From a bacterium (GTDB taxonomy: Bacteria > Sumerlaeota > Sumerlaeia > UBA8349): 14,455 nucleotides of DNA. Both the position numbers and the translations under genes were made by a program. The notes below the pieces were generated by a model that worked only from the letters and a program-made list of their open reading frames with translations, did no database searches and had not been told where the DNA came from. The stretch lies in assembly GCA_013203855.1 (NCBI GenBank), contig JABMPG010000184.1, positions 1-14,455 on the forward strand. The letters are read 5' to 3'. How positions within the stretch are numbered: the stretch's first letter is position 1; every line of letters begins with the position of its first letter. Positions 7,821 through 14,280 of this stretch are shown piece by piece.

Positions 7821-7907
7821 GCCATCGAGATATTCGGGGTTTTAAAAGTCAGCGTCCGGGGGTTGTCAGACAACCAGGCGCTCAGTTTTAAAATCCCGAA
7901 AGATGGC
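7821..7907 (-). promoter_or_regulatory. Long imperfect inverted repeat in the rpsO-pnp intergenic region
   Basis: The arms are GCCATC (7821-7826) with GATGGC (7902-7907), then TCGGG-N-TTTTAAAA (7834-7847) with TTTTAAAA-N-CCCGA (7886-7899), then further mostly paired bases (AGCG with CGCT). At the tip is a perfect 7-bp palindrome GGTTGTC-A-GACAACC. Folded in RNA this is one long hairpin of some 87 bases with a few mismatches. It resembles in position and form the double-stranded pnp leader that RNase III cuts in E. coli. A small mobile element (MITE-like) is the main alternative. Confidence 0.55.
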
Positions 7908-7942
7908 TCCAGGGCAGAACCCAGCGATCTTCAGGATGTAGC

Positions 7943-8001
7943 GCCTCCGCTCGTTGCGGAGGCGGTGCCGCCTCAGCGACTGCCACGCCCCAAGGCGTGG
8001 C
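7943..8001 (-). repeat. Cluster of three GC-rich hairpins downstream of rpsO
   Basis: Three stems follow one another: GCCTCCGC/GCGGAGGC (7943-7950 with 7956-7963), GAGGCGG/CCGCCTC (7959-7965 with 7968-7974) and GCCACGCC/GGCGTGGC (7982-7989 with 7994-8001). The first two share bases 7959-7963, so they cannot both form at once. No T-run follows any of them on the minus strand. They may stabilise the rpsO 3' end, act as a switch ahead of pnp, or be dispersed palindromic repeats. Confidence 0.5.
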
Positions 8002-8010
8002 CTATGAGAA

Positions 8011-8037
8011 GGGTCCCGACGACCTGCGCCAGGACCC
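8011..8037 (-). terminator. Weak hairpin right after rpsO, possible partial terminator
   Basis: GGGTCC and GGACCC (8011-8016 with 8032-8037) can pair across a 15-base loop, 10 bases past the rpsO stop codon. Only TTCTC follows on the minus strand. At best it is an attenuating terminator that would let some transcription continue into pnp. Confidence 0.25.
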
Positions 8038-8047
8038 ATTCTTCACA

Positions 8048-8317
8048 CTATCGACGCAAGCCCAGACGGCCGATCAGAGTCCGGTACCGCTCAATTTCGG
8101 TATTGGACAAAAACGTCAGCAGCCGTTTGCGCTTGCTCACCATCATCAGAAGACCACGACGAGAATGATGATCCTTCTTGTGGGTCCTGAAATGATCCGT
8201 CAGCCCGTTGATACGCTCGGTCAGAATGGCCACCTGCACTTCCGGCGAGCCGGTGTCGGTGGGGTGTGTCTTGTACTCTTCAATCAATTCCTTCTTACGT
8301 TGCAGCGTGATCGTCAT
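8048..8317 (-). CDS. rpsO: 30S ribosomal protein S15
   Basis: The 89-residue product is the standard length for bacterial S15, which binds the three-way junction of 16S rRNA early in assembly of the 30S platform. The diagnostic DTGSPEVQVA and HKKDHHSRRGLLMMVSKRKRLL segments, which hold the rRNA-contacting residues, are complete, as is the IERYRTLIGRLGLRR end. The ATG at 8317 is preceded by GGAGG about 12 bases upstream. A near-consensus sigma-70 promoter lies about 95 bases upstream, and the leader between holds an 8-bp inverted repeat that could be an S15 autoregulatory site. Downstream lies pnp, the conserved partner. The identity is essentially certain. Confidence 0.99.
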   Translation of the reverse strand: MTITLQRKKELIEEYKTHPTDTGSPEVQVAILTERINGLTDHFRTHKKDHHSRRGLLMMVSKRKRLLTFLSNTEIERYRTLIGRLGLRR

Positions 8318-8409
8318 TTTCCGGTTAACCTCCGGGGAACGGATAAAAATGGAGCCTGTCCGAACGGTCTCGGGTACCTTCTCGCCGGTCCGTCCTCCAG
8401 CGACCGTTC

Positions 8410-8438
8410 ATTAGAGCAAAGCAAATCACCCTTGTCAA
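8410..8438 (-). promoter_or_regulatory. Sigma-70 promoter of rpsO (and probably pnp)
   Basis: On the minus strand, TTGACA (8433-8438) is followed after exactly 17 bases by TCTAAT (8410-8415). The match is six of six and five of six to the consensus hexamers. The predicted start is near 8403, giving a leader of about 86 bases before the rpsO ATG. This is the strongest promoter by sequence in the window, as expected for a ribosomal protein gene. Confidence 0.8.
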
Positions 8439-8510
8439 CCGCAAAGGCTTGGTGAAAATAGGCCGGCTCTGCCCTGCCGCCCATGTTCGATCCTCCGGAT
8501 TCAGAACCCC

Positions 8511-10010
8511 CTACGCTCCGGTGATTCGCGTCTGATCCAATCGGTCGGTCAGAGCAAGGCGGATCAGGAGCTGTTCGGTCAGTTCCGCCCGGACGGTCCG
8601 GTGGGCGGAGCTGTCCCAGAGGTTGCGCGTCTCGTAGGGGTCGTCGACGAGGTCGCAAAGGAGGCCCCCGCCCGCGTTGGGGTAGAAGGTGAGTTTGAAC
8701 CGGTCTGAGACGATTGTCCGGGCACGATAGGTCGGGCCGGGATGCCAGTCTTCGTCGTATTCCATGACGGCGGGGCGGGCTTCGAGATCGTGTCCATCAC
8801 TGAGAAAAGGCCGCAGGGACCGGCCGGGCAGCCCGATCCGGTCCGATTGATATTCGCCCCGCATGTCCAGCTTCCTCGGATCGATCCCGGCATAGTCGAG
8901 CAGGGTTGGAACCAGATCCAGATGGCTCGCCACCTCATCTCGTCGAGAGTTGCCCGATCGCACACTCCCGGGAACCCGCCAGATGAAGGGGATCCGAATC
9001 AGTTCCTCCCAGGGCCAGACCGCCTTGTGAAGGAGATGGTGCGAGCCGAGATACTCGCCGTGGTCGGCGGTGAAGACGATGATCGTGTCGCGGTCCCGGC
9101 CGGTTTCTTCGAGATAGTCCAGCACCCGACCCACGTTCGCGTCGATGTGGCTGATCATACCGTAGGTCTGGGCCATGCACTCGCGCAGGGACGCCTCGCT
9201 GAAGGGCGGATGTTGTCGGCTTCGGAATGCGGTGAGGTGGGCCAGGGAGTCATCGGCCTGCGCCCACGTGGGGCTGAGGGAGAGACCGGCCGGGTCGTAT
9301 TCCTCGCTGTACGGTCGGCAGGCCGCGAAGGGGGAATGGGGATCGGGAAAGGAGCACCATACGAAGAAGGGTTGCTCTCCAACCCCTTTCAGCAAGTCCA
9401 GGGTCCGGTGCGCGATCCAGTTGTTGTAGTGCAGCTCCTCGGGTATCGCCAGACGCCAGGCGGGCTGCACGCTGTGATAGGCGTGATCCCGCGTATAGAG
9501 GGCCCGAGCGCCAGGCTGAATCTTCTCGAGCCAGTTGGCATAGTCGCCGAAGCAGTAGCTCACGTGCCCGCCCACGTAGTCGGTAGTCTGAAAGCCATAG
9601 TATCCCTCGGGGAGGCCTTGGATTGCGCCGGAATTCCAGCCCTTCATGGATTCCCAGGACCCGGCCGCACCGGTGCGAGGCTCAGCGCCGAAGGGTTGAA
9701 GGTGCAACTTGCCGACCGAGTGGGTGCGGTAACCGTGGCGGGCCAGAACGGCGGGAAGGGTCGGGACGTTTTCCGGGAGGCAGGTACCGTTGGTCAAGCA
9801 CCCGTGCTGGCGAGGGGTCAGCCCAGTGATCATGGTCGCACGGGAGGGCATGCAAACCGAGTTCGCGCAATAGACCCGCCGAAAGTCGACCCCGGTCCCC
9901 GCCAGTCGGTCCAGATTGGGCGTCTTGACATCCGGATGATCGTGGCAGCCCAGGCAAAAGGACTGCATCTGATCGACGCAGAACACCAGAATATTCGGTC
10001 TGGAAGACAT
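8511..10010 (-). CDS. Type I (formylglycine-dependent) sulfatase, no signal peptide
   Basis: The 499-residue protein belongs to the alkaline-phosphatase-like sulfatase family, which hydrolyses sulfate esters. The maturation motif is SVCMPSRATMITG (C-x-P-S-R), with Cys53 expected to become formylglycine. The metal-site residues near the start (VDQ, Asp13) and in TADHGEYLG (Asp316, His317), and the GKLHL segment (Lys101, His103), are present. Overall it looks like the choline-sulfatase/arylsulfatase-like group; the substrate cannot be told. The ATG at 10010 was chosen because AGGGGGG lies about 6 bases upstream and the protein then begins MSSRPNILVFCVDQ, as sulfatases do; the frame runs on to 10136 without recognisable sequence. 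No signal peptide is seen with either start, so it is probably cytoplasmic or exported in an unusual way. No sulfatase-maturating enzyme lies in the window. It is divergent from the glycosyltransferase gene at 10222. Confidence 0.95.
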   Translation of the reverse strand: MSSRPNILVFCVDQMQSFCLGCHDHPDVKTPNLDRLAGTGVDFRRVYCANSVCMPSRATMITGLTPRQHGCLTNGTCLPENVPTLPAVLARHGYRTHSVGKLHLQPFGAEPRTGAAGSWESMKGWNSGAIQGLPEGYYGFQTTDYVGGHVSYCFGDYANWLEKIQPGARALYTRDHAYHSVQPAWRLAIPEELHYNNWIAHRTLDLLKGVGEQPFFVWCSFPDPHSPFAACRPYSEEYDPAGLSLSPTWAQADDSLAHLTAFRSRQHPPFSEASLRECMAQTYGMISHIDANVGRVLDYLEETGRDRDTIIVFTADHGEYLGSHHLLHKAVWPWEELIRIPFIWRVPGSVRSGNSRRDEVASHLDLVPTLLDYAGIDPRKLDMRGEYQSDRIGLPGRSLRPFLSDGHDLEARPAVMEYDEDWHPGPTYRARTIVSDRFKLTFYPNAGGGLLCDLVDDPYETRNLWDSSAHRTVRAELTEQLLIRLALTDRLDQTRITGA

Positions 10011-10050
10011 GGGAAACCCCCCTGTAGAAAATCCGTCACCGGCGCTTGGA

Positions 10051-10079
10051 AGAATACCTCGCTCGCCTGACAACTGCAA
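10051..10079 (-). promoter_or_regulatory. Weak candidate promoter of the sulfatase gene
   Basis: TTGCAG (10074-10079), a 17-base spacer and TATTCT (10051-10056) on the minus strand make a poor sigma-70 match (three and four of six). The start would be near 10044, about 35 bases before the sulfatase ATG. It is listed because nothing better is visible in the divergent gap 10011-10221. Confidence 0.3.
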
Positions 10080-10146
10080 CAAGATCGGGGTATCTCGCGA
10101 CGGGTCCCCGGTCTGTGTGCGGCCTGCGGGTAGCAATCCGCCCCCC

Positions 10147-10176
10147 TTGACTCCCCGCGTCTCCCCCGCCTATCAT
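10147..10176 (+). promoter_or_regulatory. Sigma-70 promoter of the membrane glycosyltransferase gene
   Basis: TTGACT (10147-10152), an 18-base spacer and TATCAT (10171-10176) match the consensus hexamers at five of six positions each. The predicted start near 10183 leaves a leader of about 39 bases before the ATG at 10222. Confidence 0.65.
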
Positions 10177-10221
10177 CATCCCGCAGAAGTGTAGACGGAT
10201 CCCACCCGGACAGGCGCAGAA

Positions 10222-12135
10222 ATGAAGAAACCCGGTCCCCGCCTCGGCGCAACGCATCGAGCCGGCCTTTTCTGGCTGGTATCCGCCCTTGTCCTGGGAA
10301 TCCTCTCGGGACTCGGCAGCATCCGTCCCCTGCAGAGTGGCCTTGTTCTTCGATTCCACCGGGAAGGCTATCCCGGATACTATCCAATCCAATGGACAAC
10401 CCTCGCCGTGCTTCTCCTGGCGAGTCTTCTGGTCGGCCTGGCGCCCGCCGCAAGACGCTCCCTTTCTTTCCCCGGGCCGAGATGGAAGGACCTCTTCCCC
10501 TCCCTCGTTCTTCTCCTGGGCCTGACTGCGGGAGTCCATGCCTTCTTTCCCGACGGCGTCCTCACCGCAGTCTTCCTCGCTGCCGCCCTCGCGCTGGGCT
10601 GGGGCTTTCGAAGGGAAACGGCCCGCGCCATCGATTGCCTCATCGCCTTCCCGATGAGAAGAGGCATCGCGCCCGCCATCATCCTCGCCGGTCTGACGGC
10701 CCTGGGCGTCTGGCTCCTGAACGGATGGATGATCGGCGGGAAACCCTATGTCTCGGACAGTCATGCCCGCCTTGCCCACGCTCTCATCCTCGACCGGGGA
10801 CTGTGGAAATTGCCCGACCCTCCCTGGTGGGAATTCCAACTCAAGGGCGGCATGGCCGTCACGTCCCGGGGCCTTTGTTCCCAGTACCTGCCCGGGATCA
10901 TCCTCCTCCAGGCCGCCGCGCTGAAACTCGGCTCCCTCCGCATCCTGCCGCCGCTCTGGGGTGGCGGAGCGATCCTCATGACCTGGCTGTGCGGCAACCG
11001 CCTCTACGGTCGGCGGACGGCATTCCTCGGAAGTCTCTTGCTGGCCCTCGGAGGCATGTTTCTGATCCTCGCCGCATCCTACATGGACCACATCCCCGCC
11101 CTGTTCTTTCTCATGACGTCCCTCTGGTTCGGCCTGCGCAATCTCGAACGCCCCGGCCCGATCAACGGACTGGGCGCCGGCTTCGCCCTGGGATACGCCG
11201 CCTTGATGCGCCCCCTCACAGCTGTCGGATGGATGGCCCCTTTCCTCCTCGTCTACCTGATTATCCGGACCCGCCGTTGGCGCGAGGAGTGGCCCGCATG
11301 GCTGGCGTTCTGCATCGGTGGAGCCATACCTGCCGCGTTCCTCCTCTACTTCAACTACCAGACGACCGGCGATCCCTTCCTCACCGGCTACCGTGTCAAC
11401 AATGTCACGATCCACAGTCTCGGGTTCACCCAGATCAACCACCACACGCCCTACCTCGGGCTGCTTTTCCAAATCAACAACTTCCATTCAATGTCCATGT
11501 GGCTGTTCTTCTGGCCGGTCACATCCTATCTCTTCATCATCCTCCTCTTCATCCTCCGCCCGCGCCTCAAGGACGCCATCCTGCTCTTGCCTCTTGGCGC
11601 GCTACTCTCCCTGTACTTCTTCTATCCCTACCAGGATTTCAACTTCAGCCCCCGGTTCCTCTCCGAATCGACGGGACCGCTGGCGCTGCTGTCCGCCCGA
11701 GGCATCCTGGAAACCGTCCGGTTTCTGAGGAATCGCCTCGCTCCGATCCCGCGACTCTGGCCGCGAACCATGGCGGCCGCTCTAGTCGGTCTCTTCGCGT
11801 GCGCCGTCTATCCGGCCTACACCCGCTACCAGCATTTCCATATAGATTACAAATACGCCACGACAAGAATGACCCGCGCGGTGGAGCAACTCGGAGCAGA
11901 CCCGCTGGCGATCGTCTGGATCGACAATGTCTATTCCTACGTCGCCTTGCCCCAAGTCGTGAAATCCTGGGGAGGCGCCATGTTTCTCGAAGACCCTGGC
12001 CCGGAAGAACGTCAGACCCTCATTGACCGCCACCCCGAGCGGCGCCACTACCTCATCGATCCCTTCGCGAATATCATCCCGCTCAGCCCGTCAACACCCG
12101 AAGAGAACTCCCGCCTCCTCGACGCAGCGCCCTGA
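10222..12135 (+). CDS. GT-C fold integral membrane glycosyltransferase (ArnT/PMT-like)
   Basis: The 637-residue protein has a dozen or more hydrophobic segments (for example about 14-33, 58-77, 92-127, 150-170, 266-305, 357-377, 424-444, 451-469 and 513-533) and a soluble C-terminal part of about 100 residues. Between early membrane segments is the loop YVSDSHARLAHALILDRGLW; Asp179 is where GT-C enzymes of the ArnT/PMT/GT39-GT83 type place their catalytic acid. GRRTAFLGSLLLALGG and the MDHIPALFFLMTSLWFGLR stretch are also typical. Such enzymes transfer a sugar from a polyprenyl-phosphate donor to a lipid, glycan or protein at the outer face of the inner membrane; the acceptor is unknown here. 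The ATG at 10222 has a weak ribosome binding site (ACAGG). It ends only 5 bases from the stop of convergent rluD, so the two mRNAs must overlap unless one ends early. The fold is secure and the exact family less so. Confidence 0.8.
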   Translation: MKKPGPRLGATHRAGLFWLVSALVLGILSGLGSIRPLQSGLVLRFHREGYPGYYPIQWTTLAVLLLASLLVGLAPAARRSLSFPGPRWKDLFPSLVLLLGLTAGVHAFFPDGVLTAVFLAAALALGWGFRRETARAIDCLIAFPMRRGIAPAIILAGLTALGVWLLNGWMIGGKPYVSDSHARLAHALILDRGLWKLPDPPWWEFQLKGGMAVTSRGLCSQYLPGIILLQAAALKLGSLRILPPLWGGGAILMTWLCGNRLYGRRTAFLGSLLLALGGMFLILAASYMDHIPALFFLMTSLWFGLRNLERPGPINGLGAGFALGYAALMRPLTAVGWMAPFLLVYLIIRTRRWREEWPAWLAFCIGGAIPAAFLLYFNYQTTGDPFLTGYRVNNVTIHSLGFTQINHHTPYLGLLFQINNFHSMSMWLFFWPVTSYLFIILLFILRPRLKDAILLLPLGALLSLYFFYPYQDFNFSPRFLSESTGPLALLSARGILETVRFLRNRLAPIPRLWPRTMAAALVGLFACAVYPAYTRYQHFHIDYKYATTRMTRAVEQLGADPLAIVWIDNVYSYVALPQVVKSWGGAMFLEDPGPEERQTLIDRHPERRHYLIDPFANIIPLSPSTPEENSRLLDAAP

Positions 12136-12140
12136 ACCGC

Positions 12141-13109
12141 TCAATCCACCCCCGCAGCCCGGTCGAAGGCGCGGAAATCGTCCGGCAGCGGCGCTTCGAC
12201 CACCATCTCCTCGCCAGTCCGTGGATGGCACAGCCGGATCTGCCAGGCATGAAGCATCTGACGCCCGCAGCGAGCCAGGGCCTGGATCAGATGGGGATGC
12301 CCGGGAGGAATCCGCATCCTCTCATCCCGAGGCGCCAAACCATACTGGCGATCCCCCACGACGGGATGCCCGATACAGGTCAGATGCACCCGGATCTGAT
12401 GGGTCCGGCCCGTTTCCAGACGGCACTCCAGCCGGGTCAGACCAGGCGCCCGAGCCAACACGCGCCAATTCGTGCCGGCAGGGCGGCCGCCACCGATGAT
12501 GGCCATCCGGGTCGGGTTGTTCCTCGACCGTCCGATAGGGGCATCGATCCGACCTTCCGCTTCCCCAGCCTCGCCGATCACCCACGCCAGATAAAGACGC
12601 CCCATGGTTCTCTCGGCCAACTGGAGCGACAGACTCCGATGGGCCATATCGTTCCGCGCCACCGCCAAGCACCCGCTTGTGAGCCGATCCAGGCGATGCA
12701 CAATGCCCGGCCGGTCAGCGCCGCCCGCGCCGGAAAGGACCCCGTAACGATGGACCAGCGCGTTGACCAGCGTCCCTGAGGGCATCCCCGCTCCGGGATG
12801 AACCACCAGCCCCGCCGGCTTATTGACAATGGAGAGATCCTCGTCCTCGTAGAGCACCTCAAGCGGAATATCCTCCGGCTCCGGCATCGACTGGACAGCG
12901 GGCAGCGTCAGGAGTTCGATCTCCTCCCCACCCTCCACCGGATGCTTCGGCTTCACCTCCCGCCCGTCCACCCGGACCTTGCCCTCCCGAATCAATTTCT
13001 GGATCCTGCTCCTGCTCAAATCCGGCAGCGCCTCCGCCAGATAAAGATCGATTCGTTCCGGGCAAAGCTCGGCATCCGCGCGCAAGTGTATGGTTTCGAT
13101 CTTGTTCAT
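12141..13109 (-). CDS. rluD: RluD-family 23S rRNA pseudouridine synthase
   Basis: The 322-residue protein (E. coli RluD has 326) converts uridines in large-subunit rRNA to pseudouridine. It has an N-terminal S4 RNA-binding domain (about 18-66, with RSRIQKLIREGKVRVDGR) and an RsuA/RluD catalytic domain with the motif GIVHRLDRLTSG. Asp141 is the catalytic aspartate, at nearly the same position as Asp139 of E. coli RluD. GRTHQIRVHLTCIGHPVVGD is also intact. The usual HRLDKDTSG reads HRLDRLTSG here. RluD is favoured over RluA/RluC by the S4 domain, length and motif spacing, but RluC also has an S4 domain, so target sites are inferred. The ATG at 13109 was chosen over those at 13118 and 13169; no candidate has a ribosome binding site, and a -10-like CATAAT (13117-13122) sits where a leaderless mRNA would start. 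It converges on the glycosyltransferase gene. Confidence 0.92.
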   Translation of the reverse strand: MNKIETIHLRADAELCPERIDLYLAEALPDLSRSRIQKLIREGKVRVDGREVKPKHPVEGGEEIELLTLPAVQSMPEPEDIPLEVLYEDEDLSIVNKPAGLVVHPGAGMPSGTLVNALVHRYGVLSGAGGADRPGIVHRLDRLTSGCLAVARNDMAHRSLSLQLAERTMGRLYLAWVIGEAGEAEGRIDAPIGRSRNNPTRMAIIGGGRPAGTNWRVLARAPGLTRLECRLETGRTHQIRVHLTCIGHPVVGDRQYGLAPRDERMRIPPGHPHLIQALARCGRQMLHAWQIRLCHPRTGEEMVVEAPLPDDFRAFDRAAGVD

Positions 13110-13185
13110 GGTCGACATTATGCAGCACAAACGCGAAAGGAACCACCGGAAACGTCCGATGCGCCCCAAAACCTACCCTCCCTGC

Positions 13186-13230
13186 CATTCCAGACCCCAG
13201 GTTTTCTCCCCGGTGAAAAACATTGGAATG
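13186..13230. repeat. Nested palindromic element between rluD and the receiver gene
   Basis: Outer arms CATTCCA (13186-13192) and TGGAATG (13224-13230) enclose an inner imperfect inverted repeat, GTTTTC (13201-13206) against GAAAAAC (13215-13221). The nested form and intergenic place look like a dispersed palindromic repeat. Its right arm overlaps the -35 box of the promoter at 13223-13251, so it may also affect expression of the downstream operon. Confidence 0.5.
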
Positions 13231-13251
13231 CTTTGCCCCCTTCGGTAGAAT
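13223..13251 (+). promoter_or_regulatory. Sigma-70-like promoter of the receiver/DUF4203/zinc-ribbon operon
   Basis: TTGGAA (13223-13228), a 17-base spacer and TAGAAT (13246-13251) match the consensus at four and five of six positions. The start would be near 13258, leaving a leader of about 48 bases before the GTG at 13306. The -35 box overlaps the right arm of the palindrome at 13186-13230. Confidence 0.55.
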
Positions 13252-13305
13252 CTCTCTGAGCACTGTGAGGACCAGACGGACACTGGAGAGCAAAGCGAGA
13301 ACAAC

Positions 13306-13669
13306 GTGACGGCCAGAATTCTGATTGTCGACGATTCGGAAAGCATTCGCGAAACCTTAGGGCTCACCCTGCGTTTCAAAGGCTATGAAGTCCAAGAAGC
13401 GGAAAACGGGGAGCAGGCTCTCAAGATCCTCCAGCAGGACGTCTTCGACCTCGTTTTCTGCGATCTCGCCATGCCCGGCATGGACGGACGAGAGGTCATC
13501 CGCCGCCTGCGGAAGCAGCCCGGGCTCGAGAACCTCGGTCCTCGTTCTCTCCGCCGAGGCGAGAGAGACCAAGGCCGAATCTCTCGAAGCCGGCGCCACC
13601 GCATGTATCGATAAGCCCTTCTCCCCGGAAACCATTCTGCGACAGGTGGAACAATGCCTGGCCAAGTGA
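13306..13669 (+). pseudogene. Response-regulator receiver domain protein, frameshifted
   Basis: Two frames together encode one complete receiver (CheY-like) domain. Frame one starts at GTG 13306 with MTARILIVDDSESIRETLG; it carries the acidic pair Asp9-Asp10 and the phospho-acceptor Asp53 in LVFCDLAMPGMDG, and reads correctly to about 13536 (...PGLENL). From 13538 the match continues one base out of frame as VLVLSAEARETKAESLEAGATACIDKPF, with the conserved Ser and Lys, ending at the stop at 13667. Read as is, the first frame runs to a stop at 13614 with a basic nonsense tail lacking the Lys. One extra base or two missing bases near 13537 would explain it. Repaired, the product is about 120 residues, a stand-alone receiver without output domain that would relay or buffer phosphate. 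Its 3' end overlaps the next gene by 16 bases, so it heads an operon. Sequencing error, true decay and programmed frameshifting cannot be separated here. Confidence 0.8.
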
Positions 13670-14280
13670 TTCTCTCCCAGATCGCCTGGTGGCCCGACGT
13701 CGTTCTCGGCGTCCTGCTCTGTGTCGCCGGATGGACCCTTTACTGGGTCGGCCTGAGCATTGCCGGCGCCGTGATCGGCGGCATCCTCGGCGTAGCGGCG
13801 GGATGGCTGATCCTCACCTTCACAAAGATCGAACCGACCCAGGCCTACTGGATCCTCGCCCTTGGACTCGTCCTTGGCGGCATCCTCGGCGTGTTCCTCA
13901 TCCGCAAACTACACCGCCTTTTCTTCTTCGTCCTCGGAGCCTGCATCGGCCTCGCACTGGGATGGAACGGAGCCGACGCGCTCATGAACTGGAACTGGCT
14001 CGGGAGCGATCTTGATCCCGTGTACTGGAGAATCATCTTCGGAGTCCTCGGAGCCGCTCTCGGCGGATTTCTCATGGTGATCGGCTCCCGCGTCGTCGTC
14101 ATCGCCATCACCGCCCTCGCCGGATCGATCCTGGTCGCCCTGGCCGTTCCCGATCCGCTGGCCCTCCTCCTCGTGATTCCCCTCGCCCTCGGCTCATTCG
14201 TCTTTCAACTCGGACTCCTTCGACGTTTCGCCACGCCCGAAGAGAGAGGGGCGGCGGAGGAACATCCTGAAAATCGTTAG
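13654..14280 (+). CDS. DUF4203/TMEM198-like multi-pass membrane protein
   Basis: The 208-residue protein is almost wholly hydrophobic, with about six or seven predicted membrane segments (roughly 15-32, 33-55, 66-82, 87-103, 124-142, 143-166, 167-190) rich in Gly and Ala, and a short charged tail (RRFATPEERGAAEEHPENR). Repeated GxxxG-like patterns such as GAVIGGILGVAAG and LGGILGVF, and the overall form, recall the DUF4203 (TMEM198-type) family, whose biochemical role is not established. The ATG at 13654 has AGGTGGA about 5 bases upstream and overlaps the end of the receiver gene by 16 bases, indicating translational coupling. Its own 3' end overlaps the likely start of the zinc-ribbon gene. 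It probably sits in the inner membrane. The family assignment is from pattern only. Confidence 0.6.
   Translation: MPGQVILSQIAWWPDVVLGVLLCVAGWTLYWVGLSIAGAVIGGILGVAAGWLILTFTKIEPTQAYWILALGLVLGGILGVFLIRKLHRLFFFVLGACIGLALGWNGADALMNWNWLGSDLDPVYWRIIFGVLGAALGGFLMVIGSRVVVIAITALAGSILVALAVPDPLALLLVIPLALGSFVFQLGLLRRFATPEERGAAEEHPENR

Noticed and set aside
5708..7891. 727-codon open frame antisense to pnp
   Set aside because: It mirrors the codon pattern of a secure GC-rich gene on the opposite strand, is His/Arg-rich and matches no family.
8511..10010. Sulfatase and GH16 protein as one polysaccharide-utilisation locus
   Set aside because: They are over 4 kb apart on opposite strands with trxA, pnp and rpsO between them, and no SusC/SusD-like, transporter or regulator genes lie nearby.
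8742..10070. 442-codon open frame antisense to the sulfatase
   Set aside because: It is a shadow of a gene with intact catalytic motifs; the protein has no recognisable fold and its low complexity mirrors the sense codons.
10036..11487. 483-codon open frame antisense to the glycosyltransferase gene
   Set aside because: It is Glu/Gly-rich shadow sequence that also runs across the divergent promoter region.
10392..12026. 544-codon open frame in another frame of the glycosyltransferase gene
   Set aside because: The product is Arg/Pro-rich out-of-frame sequence; the overlapping membrane protein has clear GT-C features.
13531..13543. Programmed frameshift site in the receiver gene
   Set aside because: There is no slippery run, no in-frame stop at the shift point and no known precedent for stand-alone receivers; an error or mutation is simpler.
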